Shown here: one piece after another, positions 56,973-64,000 of the stretch
Position numbering within the stretch: the first letter of the stretch is position 1
How the letters are laid out: every line of letters begins with the position of its first letter
Assembly (NCBI GenBank): GCA_033182465.1
Contig: CP137325.1
Span: forward strand, 248,001 to 312,000
Reading direction: 5' to 3'
Source of the DNA: Sanghuangporus weigelae
Taxonomy: Eukaryota; Basidiomycota; Agaricomycetes; Hymenochaetales; Hymenochaetaceae
DNA length: 64,000 nt
Made by a program: the position numbers and the translations under genes
Notes under the pieces: model-generated
What the model saw: the letters and a program-made list of their open reading frames with translations, nothing else
Told to the model about the DNA's origin: nothing
Databases searched by the model: none

Positions 56973-58262
56973 ATGACCAATATTCCTTCTGAACAACTCG
57001 GCGTTCTCTCGACCAAGACATCTGAAACCCTCCAGACGTTCCCGGTGCCATCTCCCGGTCCGCGCGAAGTGCTCATCCAGAATGTTGCCGTAGCGTCAAA
57101 TCCAAAAGACTGGAAGATGCCAATTTTCATTCCCAATTATACCGCCATTGAGGGAAATGATGTGGCGGGTATAATTGTGAAAGTTGGTGAAGGTGTAACG
57201 GAATACAAGGGTGGAGAGCGTGTTGCGGCATTGAGCATCATGGTCTCAGGTAACAAAGCAAGTAGCAATTATGTAACTATTGCAGATGTATACTTACCGA
57301 ACGATTTGTATGTATGCAGTATGGAGCGTACGCTCAGTATACAGTTGCTCCTGCAGCGACTACTTTTCCCATTCCAGATTCAACCTCGTTCGAAGAGGCA
57401 GCAACGCTACCACTCGCAGTTGGCACTGCGTTCATCGGTCTATTTAAACGACTTGGTATACCCGAGGAGCCATCTGGTAAGTCTATTTCTCTCCGAATTT
57501 CACAATTTGCTGCAGTGCTGATCTGGTTGCGCAAAAAGGTGAACAGAAAGGTATTATTATAAACGGAGCCTCATCCTCTGTCGGATCATACGCAGTGCAG
57601 TTAGCCAAGCGAGCCGGATTATTCGTCATCGGAATTGCGGGCTCATCCAAAGATTATGCCAAAAGTCTGGGTGCTGATGTGATCGTCGATTATCGAGAGC
57701 AAGTCGGTGATGCATTGGTACGCCTTTGACTCTCGTTTTTGATAGAATGGAAATTCATCTTAAAATTTGCTTTGATTAGGAGAAAGCCCTGGTCGAAGCT
57801 TCCAGAGACAGAAATGTCCAGTGGGTATACGACGCCGTAGCGGAGAAAGAATCGACTATTATCCTTTCCCGCATTCTGGTAAAGGCATCTCCCACCGGAA
57901 AGGGCAAAGTCACTTTCGTGCTCCCTGTAAGCGACGATGAACTCAAACAGATACCCGAAGGCATTGAATACGAGCTTACTCGTGTGAGCACGGCTTATGA
58001 AGAAGATAAAGATTGTAAGTAAAAGCCGGTGCTTTGGGTGAATGCACGGACGACTAAATGAGCCCGTGTTGCAGTTTCCGCTAGATTCTATCGTCAGATT
58101 GGACAATGGCTAGTTGCGTCTCCGCCGTTCCAGCCAAACCGCGTGAAGGTCCTGCCTGATGGTCTCGCAAGTGTTCCGAAGGGACTCGAGCTCCTGAAGA
58201 CTGGAAAGGTACATGGAGAGAAGCTTGTCTACAGGATTGCGGAGACACCTGGACTGAAATAA
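56973..58262 (+). CDS. MDR-family NAD(P)H-dependent reductase, array copy D
   Basis: Exons are 56973-57257, 57320-57476, 57539-57717, 57780-58014 and 58075-58262, giving 347 aa (one codon fewer in exon 1: GNK for GNNK). The start is MTNIPSEQLG, and a PGPREVLIQN variant replaces PGPGEVL. The rest keeps the MDR landmarks through GADVIVDYREQVGDAL, EASRDRNVQWVYDAVAEKES, SARFYRQIGQWLVAS-like and TPGLK. Intron 1 starts GC (GCAAGT at 57258); the last intron starts GTAAGT. Exon 2 and intron 2 are nearly identical to copy C, consistent with recent duplication or conversion. Looks functional; substrate unknown. Confidence 0.92.
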
Positions 58263-58755
58263 CTAAGGCATAACAGAATGTGGAGAAATGGATCTGATGT
58301 ACTATATATAAATATTATGTATATGTGACGTTTGGAAATGCCAATATTAATGTTACCTACGCCGGGTTTGGTCCGAGTTTCGGGATGACATCATATCCGT
58401 CTTTTACTTACACACCGGGCAAAAACTCATTTCCGAACCGTGAAAATGTTACCCAGAATGGAAAAAGAGCCAATCGGATGAGAGCTCACCCGTTCCGATC
58501 AAAATTTCTAAGGGCGCGGAATGAGTTTTTGCCCGGTGTGTTAGTAGACGCAGCGTCCGGGCGCGTCTACTCAGCAAAGTCTACACAGCATAACGTTGGC
58601 AGAACCTTACTTCCGAATCTGAAACTTTTGATCCAGAACTGGAATCCAGCGAATCAGAGGCGAGGCTTTAAATTCTGTTTCACATTTAGGCGGGCTCAGA
58701 AATGTAATTCTGACCTCTGTGTAACGCACTTGGTGAATGACGCTTACTTCATAAC
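58263..58755. other. Spacer D-E, not homologous to the other spacers
   Basis: About 490 bp carrying the 130-bp MITE. It lacks the TATA box and upstream blocks seen before copies A-D. Confidence 0.6.
58411..58540. mobile_element. 130-bp MITE with TTA target duplication
   Basis: The ends are inverted copies starting CACACCGGGCAAAAACTCAT (58411-58430 and 58521-58540), and similarity continues slightly inward. Both ends are flanked by TTA (58408-58410 and 58541-58543), the 3-bp TWA-type duplication known for PIF/Harbinger elements. No coding capacity. Confidence 0.78.
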
Positions 58756-60112
58756 ATGAGCATTCCAAATAATCTCGAGCATTCCAAGGCACTGTCTCGG
58801 CAACGTGAAAGCATCGATCATGTCGACCCGACCATAAATCTTCCTTCTACCCAACTCGGAGTTCTCTCTACCAAGACTTCTCAAACTCTGCAGGTGTTTC
58901 CTGTCCCAACCCCTGGTCCAGGAGAGGTTCTTGTTCAGAACGTTGCTGTAGCATCGAACCCGAAAGACTGGAAGGTCCCTCTCCTTATCCAGAACTATAG
59001 CGCGATTGAGGGAAATGATGTCGCGGGTTACATCGTAAAGGTCGGTGAAGGTGTTGCTGAGTATAGAGGTGGCGAGCGTGTTGCGGCATTGAGCAAGACG
59101 CGCACTCTGAACAGCAAAGTATATTATCTCGATCTGAACTCCATGAAAGTATATCATTCTCATAGTTATATAGTATGGAGCGTACGCGCAGTACACAGTT
59201 GCTGCAGCGCCAACTACATTCCCCATCCCTCAGTCAACTTCATTCGAAGAAGCAGCCACGTTGCCACTCGCAGTAGCTACTGCATTCATTGGTCTTCGCA
59301 AAGGACTCGATATTCCGGAGAAGTTGTCAGGTAGTTTTAAGCCTGTCTTCGGAACTCTCAATCCTAATCCTACTTTGCATCACAGGTGAACAGAAAGGCA
59401 TCATTATAAACAGTGCTTCGTCTTCCGTTGGATTGTATGCTGTCCAATTGGCCAAACGAGCAGGACTTTTCGTTATCGGGACCGCAGGTTCTTCGAAGGA
59501 TTACACGAAAGAGCTCGGCGCTGACGTGATCGTCGACTATCGCGAGCACAAGGGTGAAGCTCACGTCTGTTATCACAATTTCTCTTTTAAACCAGCTTCT
59601 CATACATATCATGCTTGTGCACTTAGGAGTCTGCGCTGATCGAAGCTGCTAAACGCAAAAACGTTCAGTATGTCTATGATGCAGTGTCCGAAAATGGTTC
59701 AATCGTCCTCCTCTCCCGTGTACTATCGAAAGTATCTCCGAACGGGAAGGGCAAAGTCACGTATGTGCTCACTCTGAGCGAGGATGAACAAAAAGCAAAT
59801 TCCGCAAGGTATCGAAACTGGGCGGGCTGGAGCGGGCACAGCTTACGGAGAGGATCAAAAATGTAGGCAGTCATTTTCTTTCTCACCAAACAATATGCCG
59901 AAGTGTAATGGCCTTATCCTTCAGTTGCCGCGAGATTTTACCGTCAGATTGGCCAATGGCTAGCTGCGTCTCCTCCCTTCAAGACAAACCGTGTTAAGGT
60001 CCTACCTGAGGGCCTCGCCAGTGTTCCGAAGGGCCTCGAACTCTTGAGGACTGGACAGGTACACGGAGAGAAACTGGTATACCGTATTGCTGATACTCCT
60101 GGTCTCAAGTAA
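58756..60112 (+). pseudogene. MDR-family reductase, array copy E, decaying
   Basis: Exons are 58756-59118, 59174-59330, 59386-59564, 59627-59862 and 59925-60112, matching the array except for two changes. The ancestral start codon position reads ATA, so the only in-frame ATG is upstream and adds about 28 foreign residues (MSIPNNLEHSKALSRQ). Exon 4 is 236 nt rather than 235: a five-A run near 59788 carries one base more than frame allows, so translation stops at TAG 59864. It is otherwise well preserved (VFPVPTPGPGEVLVQNVAVA, SASSSVGLYAVQLAKRAGLF, RFYRQIGQWLAASPPFKTNR). It is the most diverged paralogue, with GT-AG introns only. A sequencing error in the A run would be the alternative. Confidence 0.8.
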
Positions 60113-60576
60113 ATGCACATATGCAGAAGATTACTTTGGAAAGGAGGGTCTGATAGTGTCCTTTTTTGCTATCAATCGCCGCATGATTTTGACCGCTTGA
60201 AGCTCCGAATTTCCCTGCCACACTTTTTACTGCCTTGGCACACCGTTTGATTTTCAAGGAGCGTCTGTTAGCAAAGAACTCTAATATTGCAGTTTCAGGT
60301 CTTTATTGTGAATATGAAATGTATCAGGTGCGAATGCGCATACGCCGCACAGATGATGTGTAAAGATGTGTATTAGTTTGTGCGATACAAGAGAAACTCA
60401 GAGCTATTCGTAATCGAGTCATTGCAAAGTGTGCTTGGAGTCGTGAGGATACATCATTACAATAAAACTAATAGTCATACGTAACTTACTGTGGATAGCG
60501 ATTGAAATATTAACAAGAAAGCAAAGAAGTTGCAATTGTTGGAACCCTGCTCTAAAGAAATCACGGAACGTAAATG
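60113..60576. other. Intergenic region between convergent copy E and DUF6699 gene 3
   Basis: About 460 bp of 3' flanks; no gene recognised. Confidence 0.55.
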
Positions 60577-62130
60577 TCAGTAGTTGGCTGGTCGACACCG
60601 AGGAACGAAGTTCATAAAAAGGAACCAAGTCCCGTCTATATTTTTTGGCATATAGGTACCCCAGTAGACAGTGTTCCCTGCCATAAAATCAACGCGCTTC
60701 ATGCCCTGGGACTTCGTCCAATCATACAAAGCACCTGAAGTCCGGCATCGAAGGTCGAAGGCGTCCCATACACGCTTTGTCCAGTCTTCGTCATACGTTT
60801 TCTCTACGGCCTTCCAATCTTCTGCTGCGATTTGAGTATGCAGATAGTCCCACACCTTTTTGAAAACGTCTCCGATGGTTATCGGCGTGTTCTGCTTAAT
60901 GATGACAGGACCCCAGCTGTTCCTCATATGCGGTAGGCTTACTATAAGCGACTTGACCCCTGGCACGGTTGCTGGTCTTTTGAAGAACTCTGCGTTTCCA
61001 AAGTCTACGATGTTGCCACGACTCGTCACACGTTGCATGCAATAAGGTGGTTGTACCGCTGCATCCCACAGGAGCTGGGGAGCATACCGGCTACGAGGAT
61101 TCGGGACCATGAATGCATCTAAGCTGATGCCGCAGGATGGTGGGGAGCGTGGAGGGACCCATCGAGTTGGGGACCAGAAAGGATCCATACCGGGGAGAGG
61201 ATGTCCACCTGTAACAGAGTCCGCCGTCTCTGGATCTGTCCCATGATAAGGCTGCTTTGCACCTGGGGTATTTGGATGCAAAAATGGATGTGGAACCCAA
61301 GGGTGTGGCGTCCAGTGCAAACTTCCGCCCTGAACATTGCACCAGGTGATATTATCCGGAGATCGCTCGGGCAAACCATCGACGTGGGGCCAAAATCCTC
61401 CCGGAGACGAGTGAGATGTAGATCGTGACCGTCGGCACTTGGGACGGGGAGGTATTACAGGTGACTCAATCGGTAAATCATTTCCCGTGCGATAGGGTGA
61501 ATAACGGCCATCTTGAGGAGGATATGTGCCAGGTTGCCTGCGAAGCCATCTATCGAATGCCTGCTCGTCCGTATATGAGCGACGTACCGGCTCTGGTGAT
61601 GGTGATGGCCGCGGCGGAATAAAAGGAGACGGACTACCAGAGGATGGAGACGGACGCGGTGGAATGAAAGGAGATGGACAATCTGAGCATTCCGAAAGTC
61701 CTGACGATTCTGACGGTACAGGAGATGGCGGAACTCGATCAAGACGGGCGTGACGCCGGTCAGTAGGATCCCAGGGGCACCAGTTAGGACGAAGATCGGC
61801 ATCCCAGGGAGTCCTCTGGTGTCTATGAGTTGGACTCCGGGCCGCTCTTTGATGCCGGCTTCGAGCTGTCCTCGGGCGCAGATCAGCATCCCAGGGTGTG
61901 CGCTGATTATACGGATAAGCGGAGGTAGCCGGTGTAGACATCGCGGGATACCAATAATAATATGGGCTGGGCATTTCGCAAGCGTCGTGGGGGAATCCTG
62001 CCTTCTTGCAGAATGCCGTAAGACACGTTGCTGGTCTTGGAGTACCCTGCGGAAATGGATCAGGTTCTTCCTTCTTAAATTGCCTTGGCCGTAAAATCGA
62101 GGCTCCGGTGACTGGATCTGTCACCCTCAC
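60577..62130 (-). CDS. DUF6699-type protein 3 (5' end unresolved)
   Basis: One long open exon of about 517 codons. The N-terminal two thirds is Pro/Arg/Ser-rich, with repeats of PWDADLRP, RHQRAARSPTHRHQ and PFIPPRPSPS. The C-terminal domain has VPGVKSLIVSLPHMRNSWG, TPITIGDVFKKVWDYLHTQI, DLRCRTSG, MKRVDFMAGNTVYWGTY, the DUF6699 pattern of a IxIGDVxxxVxxxL strand-helix and a KRVDFMxG motif. The frame remains open upstream to about 62200 without an ATG, and a good acceptor (CTTCCTTCAG, ending near 62168) lies there. The true start is therefore probably in an upstream exon I could not place. Function unknown. Confidence 0.78.
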   Translation of the reverse strand: MRVTDPVTGASILRPRQFKKEEPDPFPQGTPRPATCLTAFCKKAGFPHDACEMPSPYYYWYPAMSTPATSAYPYNQRTPWDADLRPRTARSRHQRAARSPTHRHQRTPWDADLRPNWCPWDPTDRRHARLDRVPPSPVPSESSGLSECSDCPSPFIPPRPSPSSGSPSPFIPPRPSPSPEPVRRSYTDEQAFDRWLRRQPGTYPPQDGRYSPYRTGNDLPIESPVIPPRPKCRRSRSTSHSSPGGFWPHVDGLPERSPDNITWCNVQGGSLHWTPHPWVPHPFLHPNTPGAKQPYHGTDPETADSVTGGHPLPGMDPFWSPTRWVPPRSPPSCGISLDAFMVPNPRSRYAPQLLWDAAVQPPYCMQRVTSRGNIVDFGNAEFFKRPATVPGVKSLIVSLPHMRNSWGPVIIKQNTPITIGDVFKKVWDYLHTQIAAEDWKAVEKTYDEDWTKRVWDAFDLRCRTSGALYDWTKSQGMKRVDFMAGNTVYWGTYMPKNIDGTWFLFMNFVPRCRPANY

Positions 62131-62169
62131 CCAATCTACGGGTCTATCGCGACGCGGAATATAGGACCT

Positions 62170-63607
62170 GAAGGAAGATTGAGCGACGTACTTTGCGAAA
62201 CAAGTCTCTCAGAACACACATATCCCTTGATGAATGTAACGCCGCCTATGAGGGACCCGGGATCGGCCCTTCGCAAGAACGATGAAAGCCTTTTATCGAT
62301 ATTATCTATGCTGCACAGCAGCTCAGATGTATTAGGCAGTCGGCACGATATTCGGAAGCTGTGAAGAGCCCCTATTATCACGAGGTCCAGCTCGTCATGA
62401 AGGAAGGAAGTCTAAGAGACGAGAAGATGAAGACAGGAAAAGCTCGTTACCTTTCTGTTCACGAGCAGTTTTAAGTTCTATGCGAGATATGCCGTGACTT
62501 AGCGCCTCTTAAGAACAAAAGCTTAAGATGGCCAAACGCTGGTAATGATCAGGCCAAACCGGGCCTTAGGGAGAACAAGCACAGGCACGGTAGGACGGTC
62601 GCCTCGGAAGAGACAAGAGCATATCGATGAAGTTTACGTGGGTCCAAGTTTGGCTGTCTTTACGAGAATCTATACTTTTCCCGGGTTCTTGTTTCGCACA
62701 CGGCCCATCCATGATTCAGTGATCTAATCAAACCGCCACGTAAAAAATAACAACATACCTTGAGAGCAGCGTGCTCAGCGTCGACGAGAAGAGTCAGAAG
62801 ACATGAAATGCTATGCAAGAAACTCGAGAGCATTGGGTCTACTTTGCGCTGGTGGCGAGGGCGAAACGTGAGAGCTTGGCTTGAGCTTCGTCGTCGCGTG
62901 CACGTGACCACGATTTTCTCAGATGTTTTCATATTTCCTTTCTTTTGTCGCACCTCCGCCCAGGTCATGCCGTTCTGAACGCGCTATCGATGGCAGCGAT
63001 GGGCAGCTTCGCCCAGGCCTTCTTATGGCTTCTACCGAGTAGTTATTGTTAATGATTTGCAAACGTTAATCCATTATTCTTCTCAGGCTCCACAGGGATA
63101 AAGGGAAAAGGAAGAAAAGGCACCGTAACTTGAACTTAACCCAGGCCAGGAAAATATTTCTTCATGCTCGTCGATGAGGACGCTCCTGTATGATGGGTTC
63201 CGAATGAGCTTTTCACCTGCTACAAAGTTCTCGGAGTCTTTCCTACTATGCTGTTCTGGGTTTGCTGCCAGTGCTTGCTCGTCTCAACACACCGCTTTAG
63301 GCAAGTTCTCTATTTATTCATTCCTCCTGTCGATTTTCGAGAATGTCTAACAGCTTGATAGGAGTCTCTGTTCCAAAGCCTGGACTTGTGTGTTGCTACG
63401 CAGCGCCTCACCTTCTCCGCATCTTGTATGTCCGATCTCCTTGACGTAGCTGTTTTTGGACTATACAACTAGCCCACTGAAGAAGCAGACTCATACTTGC
63501 ACAGCTTATTCATAAGCTGGAAGCGCTTATGAGTGGTGCATGTGATCGACAGTACAAAAAGCAAGACGCCGCTCCTGTCATACGCTCTCCTGCAACGCTC
63601 GTCATCC
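62170..63607. other. Intergenic region with unresolved exons
   Basis: About 1.4 kb that should hold the first exon and promoter of the DUF6699 gene on its left and possibly 5' exons of the gene entering from the right. No single frame is convincing. Confidence 0.4.
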
Positions 63608-64000
63608 ATGGATCCTGAATCGTCTTTGGACCGTACCGCACGCTGGGTGCAACAGCACTCTCAGCACAGCTTCCGACACCAAAGCGCAGCATCGAGGAGC
63701 CATCTAAAGCATCCGCAGCAGGAGGGGACGTCGTCTCAACAATCCTCGAGGACAGACTTGGGTGGACAGAATACTGGAGTGGGCTCTGGTGGACGTGCAT
63801 ATGCCCGGCAGTCAGCAATGGCATATGCGCAAAATAGCTCTTCTCGTTCCAGCCGACAACCCCCTATGGCAGACGAGCCCCTGTCTTCATCCCATCATCG
63901 GCGGTCGCGTTCTCACTCAACTACAGTTCCGCAAGACTACCGGACGCCTCCTCGAATACATATACCTAGCGAGGTTTACCGGCATCCCAACCTGCCGGCA
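63608..64000 (+). CDS. Hypothetical Ser/Gln/Arg-rich protein, N-terminal part (cut by window edge)
   Basis: An open frame of 131 codons runs from ATG 63608 (MDPESSLDRTARWVQQHSQH) to the window end without a stop. Composition is low-complexity, rich in Ser, Gln, His, Arg and Pro (SSQQSSRTDLGG, SSHHRRSRSHSTTVPQDYR), ending PPRIHIPSEVYRHPNLPA. This looks like the disordered N-terminus of a basidiomycete protein; no domain is reached. Upstream exons are possible because the frame is also open before the ATG. Confidence 0.6.
   Translation, partial: MDPESSLDRTARWVQQHSQHSFRHQSAASRSHLKHPQQEGTSSQQSSRTDLGGQNTGVGSGGRAYARQSAMAYAQNSSSRSSRQPPMADEPLSSSHHRRSRSHSTTVPQDYRTPPRIHIPSEVYRHPNLPA

Noticed and set aside
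1-64000. CRISPR arrays, rRNA genes and LTR or Polinton elements
   Set aside because: None seen: no regularly spaced repeats, no rRNA cores, and no reverse transcriptase, integrase or capsid motifs in the frames examined.

Overview
The window reads as nuclear DNA of a filamentous basidiomycete, most likely an agaricomycete. Genes carry many short introns (mostly 48-116 nt) with fungal donors, branch sites and acceptors. Ribosomal protein genes are intron-rich, and the hypothetical proteins (DUF6699, an F-box-like protein, a Gly-rich anchored protein) are basidiomycete types. Species cannot be fixed from sequence alone. I re-derived exon chains by hand; where I give exon lists, splice sites and reading frame close exactly.

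Layout. 0-8 kb: the 5' end of an MFS transporter gene running off the left edge, a 921-aa HMG-box regulator, and a divergent pair of ribosomal protein genes (eS6/RPS6 and uS15/RPS13) sharing a 233-bp intergenic region. 8-16.5 kb: an accessory patch with an Argonaute relic, a broken CRN/RHS-like NTPase gene, a 634-bp MITE, an intact paralogue of the edge transporter in opposite orientation, and a second CRN-like tail relic. 16.5-26 kb: a Gly-rich anchored protein, a PYP1-type HAD phosphatase with three GC-AG introns, an F-box-like protein, a 17-exon cytochrome P450 and a small secreted protein.

27-35 kb: myo-inositol oxygenase and an aldo/keto reductase on the same strand, next to a decayed sugar transporter. 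Together they suggest a small inositol-to-glucuronate-to-gulonate locus. 35-44 kb: two DUF6699 proteins around an S41-type protease pseudogene. 43.3-48.2 kb: no recognisable gene, with pyrimidine-rich tracts and hairpins.

48-60 kb: a tandem array of five medium-chain reductase (MDR) paralogues with almost identical exon lengths. The first four have TATA boxes close to the ATG; the fifth is decaying. The array holds a near-perfect 256-bp inverted repeat element and a 130-bp MITE with a TTA duplication. 60-64 kb: a third DUF6699 protein and an open reading frame that leaves the right edge.

The most distinctive signals are: (1) an unusual density of GC-AG introns, including one intron position whose donor is GC in three MDR paralogues and GT in two; (2) the young foldback element beside the array; (3) the compact inositol catabolic pair; (4) three DUF6699 genes in one window.
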